Part shown: piece by piece, positions 42,887-51,261 of the stretch
Numbering within the stretch: position 1 is the first letter of the stretch
How the letters are laid out: each line of letters begins with the position of its first letter
From: Oricola thermophila
GTDB lineage: Bacteria > Pseudomonadota > Alphaproteobacteria > Rhizobiales > Rhizobiaceae
Assembly (NCBI RefSeq): GCF_013358405.1
Contig: NZ_CP054836.1
Location: forward strand, 2,294,001-2,358,000
DNA: 64,000 bases
Reading direction: 5' to 3'
The notes under the pieces: generated by a model
What the model was told of the DNA's origin: nothing
Databases searched by the model: none
The model's input: the letters and a program-made list of their open reading frames with translations, nothing else
Translations under genes and position numbers: made by a program

Positions 42887-43639
42887 TTACTGGGCGGGAG
42901 CTGCTCCCGTCCCAGTCGGCGAACAAAGCTCGACAACTGGTTTGAGCGCAGCATCGCCTCCCACTACACGGAACGTGCTCGAAATATCGCGATGCCCTTC
43001 GGTAAGCGTAATCCTCATAGTTTCTGCAGCCTCTATACGAAGGATAATGTCTTCCGCAAACCGATCCTTTAATATCACGCCATTGCCGTTGTGTGTTTTG
43101 TACCAAACTGAACCTTTCGAAGGAAAGTCATCTATTTGGAAAGTGACAACCACTCCTGCTCTCTTTTCATTCTCAGCAACCCACTGAAAAACATCTTTTG
43201 GGGCATCGTCCGCGACCTCTCCCGTCGAGTTTGCCTCTGATGCTGTCGCTCCTGGCGCCGCTTCCGGAGACAATTGCCTCGGAAAGTAACCCAAGTATAG
43301 GTTCCCTCCAGAACAAATCGCCAAGAGCACCGCTGCATTCGGATCTTCTGGATCCCGATTGGAAGAGAAGTTCACAGCCAGTAGATCGTGTGATTCTGTA
43401 GAGCCCGAATTATCGTCAAACAGGCCCCACCAACCGAAGAACGACGCGCCGGCTCTATGGAGATCGCGGGCAAAGGGGATTGAATAGTCTATGTCTGGAT
43501 ATGCTGGGTCGCCCCATGTAGCGGCCTCGCGAGTACCCCCTTTGGGCGAGGCCGCGTTCTCGCGAGCCTGAGCGGCGGCTTCTCCTCCAAAAAGGAACAG
43601 AGTAAAGGCCATCACAACAAAGACTTCACAGCGAACCAT
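42887..43639 (-). CDS. Secreted protein of unknown function, weakly VasI/TagO-like C-terminus
   Basis: The protein of about 250 aa starts MVRCEVFVVMAFTLFLFGGE AAAQA, a clear signal peptide. The rest reads as a beta-rich periplasmic protein. Its end (ETMRITLTEGHRDISSTFRV then ALKPVVELC) resembles the last strand-helix-Cys pattern of VasI/TagO-type periplasmic proteins, but this is weak. The ATG at 43639 is preceded by AGGTG; a GTG at 43663 would extend it. It is divergent from the secreted protein at 43774 and might be its immunity or partner protein, which is speculation. Confidence 0.65.
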   Translation of the reverse strand: MVRCEVFVVMAFTLFLFGGEAAAQARENAASPKGGTREAATWGDPAYPDIDYSIPFARDLHRAGASFFGWWGLFDDNSGSTESHDLLAVNFSSNRDPEDPNAAVLLAICSGGNLYLGYFPRQLSPEAAPGATASEANSTGEVADDAPKDVFQWVAENEKRAGVVVTFQIDDFPSKGSVWYKTHNGNGVILKDRFAEDIILRIEAAETMRITLTEGHRDISSTFRVVGGDAALKPVVELCSPTGTGAAPAQ

Positions 43640-43773
43640 CACCAGTACACCTCGGTCGGTCACTAATTCTATATTAGTGAACCAGTTTTATATGCAAATC
43701 AACCCTCGACAAAGAACATCCGGCGATACTAAGATGCTATTCTACTGCAGACCTCAGTATCAGCGAGAGCGCC

Positions 43774-45507
43774 ATGCCAAGAGAAAATCGCCTGATTCTT
43801 TTGTGCTTTACGGCAAGTCTGTGCCTATTACCAACGCAGCTAGCTGCTTGGGATCTGGTGAAGGATTTAACCGGGAAGCCGATCCATGAGCACGGCGAAA
43901 AGCTGACCCGGGAAATCGGCAACGGATTACGGGATGTAGGTAAGGAAGCTGAGAAGCTCGGCAAAAAAACTATCAAGGAAATCGGTAACGCCGGAGAAGA
44001 CCTTCGGATACTTGTTGAGGAAGGCAAGTGTGGAGGTGACATTTGCGACGCACTTGACGCCGTCGTGGTTTACGCGGAAGCGACGATAGAGGATGCAGCG
44101 AAGTCTATCGAACGGGCCGCAAAGAGAATCGAGGAGGGGAAGTTCATAGATGCGATCTGGCACTTGGGAGCAGACCCCCTGAATGACGCCCAGGAAAACG
44201 CAGCAGAAGCCGCTGCGCGAAGTTCGGTTCTACGAGCCGTTGGCCAAGTTGCAGCAGGCGCATATGGGGGACCGGCCGGGGCGGCCGCATATTCTGCTTG
44301 GCTAGCATACCACGCGACAGACGGTGACTTGGGCCTCGCTCTCCGCGCAGGCATCATAGCCGGCGCAACCGCTTTCGCCATGGCAGAAATCTCCGACGTT
44401 GAAGGAGTGGACGTCATTCAGGACGTCACGATCGACGAAACTATTCAGCGAGCCGTAATGTCAGGAGCAATCTCTGGCATGGCAGTGGCGGCGGCCGGCG
44501 GGGATCAGGCCGACATCGAGAATGCAGTCACCGCAGGCATGACTATGGCCGTGATCCGCGATGGTTACAAGGAACTTACCACGACAAACCTTGAGGACAA
44601 TCTCAAGGCATCAACCGGTGAGCCCTACTGCCTTGCAGCCGACCCGAACTCGGGCTTGGATTGTTTGCCGCCACCGGAAGCCTATGTTCGACGTGCCGAC
44701 GGAAGCATTAGTTATCGCGGCGGCAAACCAGAAATAGATGTGACTCGCCTCGACGCACAACGGCCGCACGTTGGAATGTTTGCAGAAACCCCGGACGACC
44801 CAGCATTTGCCCTGACTGAGACGAGCGAGTTCATGGAAGGCATCTCGAAGGTGCCGGGAATGAACGCGATGGCCGTCGGACATGACATCCTGGATAGCAA
44901 CTACAATCGGATCGCTGATATCCCACTCAATGATACCACAATGGCGACCTTGGAGATGGCGGTACGTGTGGGCACGATCGCGCCATCGGTTGTCCTTACC
45001 TATGAAGGTGCAGGATATCGTGTTCACGAAATGATTCGGGAGGAAATTGCCAAATCAGCGAGACCTGACGGGAAAGGTAGCACACCCATTCCACCAGACT
45101 CCTTTACGGTTGGGAGCAACGGCTCGGATCCGAACGCCCCTGCAGAAAAAGGCGCGCCGGTTGCGAAGGAGCCCAGCAGCCGGACCATCGTAACGGATAA
45201 GCCTGCGGTTGAGATCCGTAACTTGGTCTGCAAAAGCCAGCGAGCAGAGAGCGCAGTATTTATGGAGACACACATAGATCTTGCTTCCGTCGAACCCTAT
45301 GGACGAATCTGCTCGATCTATCGGCGCAAGGACTCAGGCTGGAGGTCAATTTGGCACGCCCACTACCAAACAGCGTTCTGCATAAGAAAATTCAACGATA
45401 TTGCCCTCCGCGCTGTTGATCGTGGGATGCGGTGCGTATTCAGCGTAGGTTTACGATACGGGGACGGCGAGACTGTTGCAGATCTTGCTGCAAACACTGC
45501 GCAATAA
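43774..45507 (+). CDS. Large secreted protein of unknown function, toxin-like pretoxin features
   Basis: The 577-aa product has a signal peptide (RLILLCFTASLCLLPTQLAA) and then an amphipathic Lys/Glu-rich helical region (residues 30-115). A Gly/Ala-rich stretch (GAYGGPAGAAAYSAWLAYHA; AGIIAGATAFAMAEI) and a segment VPGMNAMAVGHDILDSNY follow. The last resembles the FxNxxxGxHD-type linker seen in RHS and haemagglutinin-type polymorphic toxins. The last 90 residues hold four Cys and could be a disulfide-stabilised domain. I do not recognise a catalytic motif. It is flanked by IS debris and a tRNA-like sequence, suggesting horizontal transfer. Confidence 0.7.
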   Translation: MPRENRLILLCFTASLCLLPTQLAAWDLVKDLTGKPIHEHGEKLTREIGNGLRDVGKEAEKLGKKTIKEIGNAGEDLRILVEEGKCGGDICDALDAVVVYAEATIEDAAKSIERAAKRIEEGKFIDAIWHLGADPLNDAQENAAEAAARSSVLRAVGQVAAGAYGGPAGAAAYSAWLAYHATDGDLGLALRAGIIAGATAFAMAEISDVEGVDVIQDVTIDETIQRAVMSGAISGMAVAAAGGDQADIENAVTAGMTMAVIRDGYKELTTTNLEDNLKASTGEPYCLAADPNSGLDCLPPPEAYVRRADGSISYRGGKPEIDVTRLDAQRPHVGMFAETPDDPAFALTETSEFMEGISKVPGMNAMAVGHDILDSNYNRIADIPLNDTTMATLEMAVRVGTIAPSVVLTYEGAGYRVHEMIREEIAKSARPDGKGSTPIPPDSFTVGSNGSDPNAPAEKGAPVAKEPSSRTIVTDKPAVEIRNLVCKSQRAESAVFMETHIDLASVEPYGRICSIYRRKDSGWRSIWHAHYQTAFCIRKFNDIALRAVDRGMRCVFSVGLRYGDGETVADLAANTAQ

Positions 45508-46184
45508 TTTTGGGTAGTGGGGGCGCTGCGGATTAAGTGTGGCGAAGCTGATAGCAAAGATGGCGGTCGCCGGCGATAAAGCTGACATATCATGCCGCCT
45601 TGCTGCCAGTTCTCTGAGATTTACGCAAAGAACTGCGCGCACGTGCGCGTCCAAGAGAACTTAGGCGAATCGTAAATTGTTGCGGCACAACGCGGGGGAA
45701 GCGGGACTCGAACCGTTCGACTGGTTATCAACCAGCTGCTTTCAGCCACTCGTCCACCGCCGATAGTCTGCCAATGACGGGATCAGCCCCAAAATGGCCT
45801 GTCAGCAAGGCGGTCATTTCACTCACTGCTGCCGAAGTCCGCTATCCTCCCAGTCCGAACGCTAACCACTCATGAGACGTGGTCTTCCAAGTGGCTCGGC
45901 GAAAAGTTTTCGCGCCGCTTGACGCCGCGCCCAGATCTGGATCACATGACTAGTGCACAATGCGGTATGACGGGTAGCTCCAGTAAGACCGGGATTTGGT
46001 GCGGATACACTGGCTGAGAATCCAGGTTCCCCAGCCATTTTCCATTCAAGCGATTGATTTCATTGGGAAATCATCATCGCTGCGAATCCGTCGAAAGCCA
46101 TCCGGACCACCTTGTGCACGAAACCGAGGCACAGGGCTGAGGCACATTGCGCGCCGAGCTCCCGACGAATCGAGCGGTTCGGTC
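45508..46184. other. Junction with tRNA-like sequence and 11-mer
   Basis: No protein gene is supported. The interval holds the tRNA-like element, the 11-mer at 45901-45911 with its CGCGCCGCTTGACGCC flank, and the upstream region of the broken integrase. Confidence 0.5.
45692..45760 (-). tRNA. Degenerate tRNA-like sequence (GAU anticodon loop)
   Basis: The minus strand gives acceptor halves GCGGTGG and CCCCCGC (one mismatch), a D-arm GAGTGGCTGAAAGC, an anticodon arm GCTGG-TTGATAA-CCAGT, and a T-loop GGTTCGAGTCCC. The T-stem does not pair on its 5' side, and the length is only 69 nt. It is therefore probably a decayed tRNA gene or an attachment-site remnant, with a Ser-like D-arm. Confidence 0.45.
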
Positions 46185-46830
46185 ATGGCAACGAGACACG
46201 AAGTGCAAAATCTCGACCGGCGAGGACATCATTTCTACTGGCGGCCCCGCAACCCCGCACTGTTCCGGTCGGCACGCCGGTCGTCCCATCTTTCACTGAG
46301 CCTTAGGCATTCCGATCATAGGAAAGCTGCGTGGATGGCCAGACGCCTGAACACGCTGCTGCATGAAATGAAATTGGGGCCGACCGCACATATGACGACC
46401 AGGGATTAGCTCGAAGCGCTGTTCCGCGCAGAGATCGACCGGATGACAGACCATCTCGATTCGCTGGTCTTTGCCGCACGCAGAAGCGGATCGGATCCGC
46501 GCGACAGCCTTCGCGCCGACCTCGAAGTCGGCTGGGCCTATCGGTTGATCCAGCTTTACGGAACCATGCGGCGACCTGACTTCGGTGAGGGGTGCCCGGC
46601 ACGCGCGATCCTGCTCAAGGAAGGCATCCCGGAGAACATGATCCCGACCATCGCGGAGACGTTCAGGCAGGAACAGGCCGCATGCCGCAGCCGCGCTTTC
46701 GAAAATGCGCTTGTCGAAGACATGAAGCGGCACGGCATCGAAGACACGCTCGTCAGGCACATCGCGATCGGTCGGCCTCCGTCATCACACACCGCATACA
46801 GTTTTGTGTTCAGCCCGCCCTTCGTGCGGC
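46185..46830 (+). pseudogene. DUF6538-type tyrosine recombinase, N-terminal part, interrupted
   Basis: The frame from the ATG at 46185 reads MATRHEVQNLDRRGHHFYWR, then LSLSLRHSDHRKAAWMARRL and NTLLHEMK. It meets an in-frame TAG at 46407 and continues as LEALFRAEIDRMTDHLDSLV through VGWAYRLIQLYGTM and ILLKEGIPENMIPTIAETFR. This is the N-terminal and SAM-like region of alphaproteobacterial integrases. The catalytic domain is absent because an IS5-type fragment begins near 46830. Confidence 0.8.
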
Positions 46831-47240
46831 CAATGTGGCGGGAAAGCCCCCCCTTTTTTGAGGCTCGACGCAGTGAGGTGGGTCCTCAGATGTGTCGCGT
46901 TGATCATCAGTGTATCGGGGTGGACCGTCACTGGCTGCCAGGTTGCCGCAAATCCTGTCTAACACACCGAGTTCGGTCCAGCGCCGGAAGCGGTTGTAGC
47001 GCCTTGCGAGGCCCATGGGCCTTCGGTGCGTCCTTACACCATAGGCCGTGATTCAATACGTAGATGATCCCCGAAATCACCCGACGATCATCAACACGGG
47101 CAATTCCGTGCGACCTCGGGAAAAACGGCTCGATCCTCGCCCTCTGGGCGGCTGAGAGCAAAATCAAATCAGACATGGCAAACTCCTTTGCCATCCTGAA
47201 TCACGCCGCTCGTCCTTATACGCAGGCTAGTGGGTCCTGA
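46831..47240 (-). mobile_element. IS5-family fragment with N-terminal transposase part
   Basis: On the minus strand MSDLILLSAAQRARIEPFFP and GIARVDDRRVISGIIYVLNH are the start of an IS5-family transposase. A frameshift follows, then RKALYNRFRRW-like and ATHLRTH-like pieces, and the fragment stops inside the integrase relic. The end TGGGTCCTGAGCC near 47230 resembles the GGGTCCTGA-type terminal repeat of the IS427-like group. Confidence 0.7.
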
Positions 47241-47273
47241 GCCTAGACCGAGGAGAATATCAACTTCGCGCGG

Positions 47274-48167
47274 TCACGTGCTCGCAACATCATCACGCAT
47301 AGAAAAGTAATCAATCAGTCGGCGCGTCAACTTCTTCTGCGGGCTCAAGTCCGGCCACACTGCGTATACGCCAAGTTCGGGCACCGCAAATTCAGGAAGG
47401 ATCTGAACAAGCCTGCCCGAAGCGATATCGTCGTTAACCTCGCTCAACGGGAACAGCCGAATGCCCAAGCCTGCAAGTACTGCGGACTTCGCCGCGGCGA
47501 TGGAATCCACTTCCAGTCGCACATTCTCGGGCTCGAAAGACAGGGACGTATCGCCATCCATCAGTGTAACTGCATCCGGGATCATGGAAATCGCAATGAA
47601 GTCGCAGTGAACCAGGTCTTCAAGCGATACGACGGGCGGGCGCGATGCGAGATAAGCCGGCGATGCCACGAAAACACGGCGAAATACTCCGATGCGCTTG
47701 CACTTGAGTGAACTGTCCCTCAATTCGCCAGTTCTAATCGCCAGATCAAAGCCGTCCTTGATGATATCCACACGCGCATCGCTACTATGAAGCGAAATGG
47801 CGACCATGGGATAACGTCGCGCGAAATCCCACAATGTCTGGCGCAACTGTGTCTGTTCGCCCCATGCAGGCATTGCCACCCGCAATGAACCGACAGGCTC
47901 ATCAGCATCTCCACCCAGAAGATCCAGTGCCTCCTCTCCGGCCTCAACCATCCGGCGCGCAGCATCGAGCGCGGCGCGACCTTCCGGTGTCAACGACATC
48001 GAGCGGGTGGAGCGGAAGAACAGCGTCACCCCGAGCTTTGCCTCAAGACGAGAAAGATGGTGGCTGACGACCGATGTGGATAGCTTCAACTGCCGCCCAG
48101 CTGCGCTGAGGCTGCCGGCATCCGCAACCGCGACGAACACGGCAAGCCCCCGGTAGTCATCCAGCAT
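47274..48167 (-). CDS. LysR-family transcriptional regulator
   Basis: The 297-aa protein has the LysR helix-turn-helix (SLSAAGRQLKLSTSVVSHHL; RLEAKLGVTLFFRSTRSMSL) and a periplasmic-binding-fold effector domain. Subgroup markers are GELRDSSLKCKRIGVFRRVF and LVHCDFIA. It is divergent from the DUF2218/NmrA/molybdenum-hydroxylase operon with 86 bp between the starts, the usual arrangement for a regulator of that operon. Confidence 0.93.
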   Translation of the reverse strand: MLDDYRGLAVFVAVADAGSLSAAGRQLKLSTSVVSHHLSRLEAKLGVTLFFRSTRSMSLTPEGRAALDAARRMVEAGEEALDLLGGDADEPVGSLRVAMPAWGEQTQLRQTLWDFARRYPMVAISLHSSDARVDIIKDGFDLAIRTGELRDSSLKCKRIGVFRRVFVASPAYLASRPPVVSLEDLVHCDFIAISMIPDAVTLMDGDTSLSFEPENVRLEVDSIAAAKSAVLAGLGIRLFPLSEVNDDIASGRLVQILPEFAVPELGVYAVWPDLSPQKKLTRRLIDYFSMRDDVAST

Positions 48168-48253
48168 CTTTGCATCCTATCGAATAATACTTCCGACATT
48201 TTCTGGGTAATCGAAACACTGAGACCTGTCTATCTGTTTCCGGTAGACAGGAG

Positions 48254-48544
48254 ATGATGATGGCGACCAGCACCACAACAATCACCACAACACGTGCTTC
48301 CACCTACCTCCAGCAGCTGTGCAAGCACTTCGCGCACAAGGTTCCCGTCGAGTTCACACCGGATCGAGGCACGATCACCCTGCCCTTCGGCACATGCACG
48401 TTGCGCGCCGACAACACCACCCTGACCATGACAACTATCGCCAAAGGCGACGACCTTGCGCGCATGGAGCAGGTCATCGGCGATCACTTCGCCCGCTTCT
48501 CCTTCCGCGAGAACATCGAAGTGAACTGGCAGAAACAGCACTAG
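48254..48544 (+). CDS. DUF2218 domain protein
   Basis: The 96-aa protein carries the DUF2218 pattern STYLQQLCKHFAHKVPVEF and GDDLARMEQVIGDHFARFSF. The family is small, soluble and of unknown role, often next to siderophore or oxidoreductase genes. Three consecutive ATGs follow AGGAG; the third (48260) has the best spacing. It leads the operon. Confidence 0.85.
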   Translation: MMMATSTTTITTTRASTYLQQLCKHFAHKVPVEFTPDRGTITLPFGTCTLRADNTTLTMTTIAKGDDLARMEQVIGDHFARFSFRENIEVNWQKQH

Positions 48545-48588
48545 CGCCAGCCGCCCTCCATTCCGGAACGCTCGAAAGGAAAAATTCC

Positions 48589-49434
48589 ATGAAGATCGCG
48601 GTCACCGCCGCTTCCGGCCGGCTTGGAAGCGCCATCATCGAAGCCCTGAAAACCACCCGGGGTGCCGAAAGCGTCATCGCCCTTGCCCGCACCCCGGCGC
48701 GAGCCGAAGGACTGGGGGTCGAGGTGCGCCCCGGCGACTACGAGGCTCCCGACGTCCTGCGCACCTCGCTCGAAGGCGTCGATGCGGTGCTGCTGGTCTC
48801 GGGCCTCGATGCGCCGGAGAAGCGCATTCCCCAGCACCGCAACGTGATCAATGCCGCGACGGCCGCCGGCGTGCGCAAGATCGTCTACACCAGCATCCAG
48901 GGCCCCGAAGAAGGCACCGGCTTTTCTCCTGTAGTGCAAAGCAATCGCCAGACCGAAGCCGACATTCGCCAAAGCAGCTTGGACTGGGTGATCGGGCGTA
49001 ACGGCATCTATATCGAGCCCGACGTGGAATATATCGACGGCTACCGAAAGCGGGGCGAGATTGCGAACTGCGCCGGTACTGCCCGCTGCGGCTATACCAC
49101 CCGGCCCGAGTTGGCCGCCGCCTATGCCAATCTACTCGTCCGCTCGGATCTCGACGGCCGTACACTCAACCTCAATGGCACCGCGCTCACCCAAACCGAG
49201 TTGGCCGAACACCTGAACCGTGCCTTCGGCACCGCGCTCAGCTACCGCGAAATCAGCTTGGAAGACTTCGCCGCCGACCGTGCGGCCGAACTTGGCCCCT
49301 TCCTAGGCGGCATCATAGCCGGAATCTACGAAGGCATCCGCATTGGCGCCTTCGACAATCCCAGCGACTTCAAAACCGCGGCCGGGCGCCCCCACCAGTC
49401 CTGGGACGGCTTTTTCGCCGGTCTCGCGGCCTGA
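48589..49434 (+). CDS. NmrA/QOR2-like NAD(P)-binding protein
   Basis: The 281-aa product starts at the ATG following GAAAGGA with MKIAVTAASGRLGSAIIEAL, a GxxGxxG nucleotide-binding motif of atypical short-chain dehydrogenases. It resembles quinone oxidoreductase 2/NmrA proteins (RKIVYTSIQGPEEG; WVIGRNGIYIE). Such proteins act as NAD(P)H-quinone reductases or redox sensors. The open frame before 48589 is a shadow of DUF2218. Its role in the operon is unclear. Confidence 0.88.
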   Translation: MKIAVTAASGRLGSAIIEALKTTRGAESVIALARTPARAEGLGVEVRPGDYEAPDVLRTSLEGVDAVLLVSGLDAPEKRIPQHRNVINAATAAGVRKIVYTSIQGPEEGTGFSPVVQSNRQTEADIRQSSLDWVIGRNGIYIEPDVEYIDGYRKRGEIANCAGTARCGYTTRPELAAAYANLLVRSDLDGRTLNLNGTALTQTELAEHLNRAFGTALSYREISLEDFAADRAAELGPFLGGIIAGIYEGIRIGAFDNPSDFKTAAGRPHQSWDGFFAGLAA

Positions 49435-49477
49435 CCCCCTGCGCCAGAGACCCTTCCAGCCAGAAAGCGACAGTTCC

Positions 49478-50779
49478 ATGCTGAAACGAACCCTTCAGGC
49501 CTTGGTCGGCGCCGGGGTAGTGGCCTTCGGCGGCTATCTTGTCTTCGCCTACGAGCCCGAGATCGCCCCGATCGACCCCGCCGATATTCCCGCATATGAC
49601 GCCGCCCTTGTCGAAAAAGGCCGCGTTCTCGCTGCCGCAGGATACTGCGCCTCGTGCCACACTGCCGCCGATGGCGCGCCCTATGCAGGCAATTATCCAA
49701 TGGAGACGGGTTTCGGCACGCTCTACTCCACCAACATCACCCCCGATCCCGAAGACGGCATCGGCGCATGGTCCGAAGAGGCGTTCCTGCGTGCCATGCA
49801 TGACGGTGTGAACCGCGAAGGCCAGCACCTCTTCCCGGCCTTTCCCTTCGACCACTTCACGAAGATGTCCGACGAGGATGCGCGCGCAATCTATGCCTAC
49901 CTGATGACCGAGGTGGCACCGGCCACAACCGAGCAGGAGGAAAACGGAATCCCCTTCCCGCTGGGCCTGCGCATCTGGCAAGCGGGCTGGAAGCTGCTGT
50001 TTGTCGACTCTGGCCGCTTCGAACCCGATCCTGACAAGTCCGACGATTGGAACCGCGGCGCCTACCTGGTCGAGGGCGTGTCTCATTGCGGAGCCTGTCA
50101 CACGCCTCGAAACCCTCTGGGCGCAGAAATCGCAAACCGGCAGTTCGAGGGCGCGGCCATAGACCGCTGGATCGCCCCGGCGCTGACAGCGCGCAACGAA
50201 TCCGCCATCGGCTGGACGGCCGAGGACTTCGCCATCTACCTGAAGGACGGCGCGACCCGCCACCAGGGCGTCGCCGCCGGGCCGATGGCACCCGTGGTCC
50301 ATGCCGGCCTGCGCGAACTTCCCGACAGCGATCTGAATGCCATCGGCATCTACCTTGCCGATGTCACCGGCAACGCGCCGGGCGAAGGGGAAACCGCCCG
50401 GATCGTGGCGACCAGCCTTGCCGCTGGTGCCCCGACGCCGGCATATCGCCTTGAGGACGGCGAACGCCTCTACGCCGCAGCCTGCGCCTCCTGCCACTAC
50501 AACGCCGAGGACATCGCCCTTGGCCACCCCGACCTCGGAATCAACTCGGCCCTGCGAGTGGAGGCCCCAGACAACCTGGTCCACGTGATCCTCAACGGCG
50601 TTGCCAACGAGGAAGGAATTCCCGGCGTGGTCATGCCCGCCTTCCGCAACGCCCTCGACGATGACGAGATTGCCGCCATCGCCGCCTACCTGCGCGCCTC
50701 GCGCACCGATCTCGAACCCTGGCCCGAGTTGGTCCGGACCGTTTCCCAGATACGCATCGCCGAACCTGTCGTCCACTGA
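49478..50779 (+). CDS. Three-heme cytochrome c (alcohol/aldehyde-dehydrogenase electron acceptor type)
   Basis: The 433-aa protein has an N-terminal membrane anchor or signal ([20 protein letters not shown]). Its three CxxCH heme sites are CASCH at about 57, CGACH at about 204 and CASCH at about 338. The layout matches the cytochrome subunit of membrane-bound alcohol dehydrogenases and of periplasmic molybdenum aldehyde oxidases. It stands directly before the IorA/IorB-type genes and would pass their electrons to quinone or the respiratory chain. Confidence 0.93.
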   Translation: MLKRTLQALVGAGVVAFGGYLVFAYEPEIAPIDPADIPAYDAALVEKGRVLAAAGYCASCHTAADGAPYAGNYPMETGFGTLYSTNITPDPEDGIGAWSEEAFLRAMHDGVNREGQHLFPAFPFDHFTKMSDEDARAIYAYLMTEVAPATTEQEENGIPFPLGLRIWQAGWKLLFVDSGRFEPDPDKSDDWNRGAYLVEGVSHCGACHTPRNPLGAEIANRQFEGAAIDRWIAPALTARNESAIGWTAEDFAIYLKDGATRHQGVAAGPMAPVVHAGLRELPDSDLNAIGIYLADVTGNAPGEGETARIVATSLAAGAPTPAYRLEDGERLYAAACASCHYNAEDIALGHPDLGINSALRVEAPDNLVHVILNGVANEEGIPGVVMPAFRNALDDDEIAAIAAYLRASRTDLEPWPELVRTVSQIRIAEPVVH

Positions 50780-50796
50780 ACCCCAGGAAAACGCAC

Positions 50797-51258
50797 ATGA
50801 TCACTTTCACGCTCAATGGCCGGGAAGTCAGCATCGACACCGATCCCGATACCCCCCTGCTATGGGTCATCCGCGACGAGATCGGCCTGACCGGCACAAA
50901 ATTCGGCTGCGGCATCGGCATGTGCGGAGCCTGCACCGTCCATGTCGGCGGACAGGCTACGCGCGCCTGCATCACCTTCGTGGGCGATGTCGAAGGCGCC
51001 GAGGTGACGACCATCGAGGGGCTTGATCCCTTGGGCAACCATCCCGTGCAGGAGGCATGGCGCAAACTGCGCGTGCCACAATGCGGCTACTGCCAATCTG
51101 GCCAGATCATGCAGGCAGCCGCCCTGCTGAAGGACATTCCCGATCCCAGCGACGACGACATCGACGCGGTGATGACGGGTAACCTGTGCCGCTGCATGAC
51201 CTATCCCCGCATCCGCCGCGCTGTGCGCGAAGCGGCCAATGCCATGAAAGGGAACTAA
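50797..51258 (+). CDS. 2Fe-2S subunit of xanthine-dehydrogenase-family molybdenum hydroxylase (IorA-like)
   Basis: The 153-aa protein has the plant-type cluster motif [15 protein letters not shown] and the second cluster pair [14 protein letters not shown] and [14 protein letters not shown]. This is the CoxS/IorA subunit layout. It precedes the large subunit by three bases. Confidence 0.95.
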   Translation: MITFTLNGREVSIDTDPDTPLLWVIRDEIGLTGTKFGCGIGMCGACTVHVGGQATRACITFVGDVEGAEVTTIEGLDPLGNHPVQEAWRKLRVPQCGYCQSGQIMQAAALLKDIPDPSDDDIDAVMTGNLCRCMTYPRIRRAVREAANAMKGN

Positions 51259-51261
51259 GCC

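Noticed and set aside
49370..50776. 468-codon minus-strand frame
   Set aside because: It is the mirror of the three-heme cytochrome gene and has no domain of its own.
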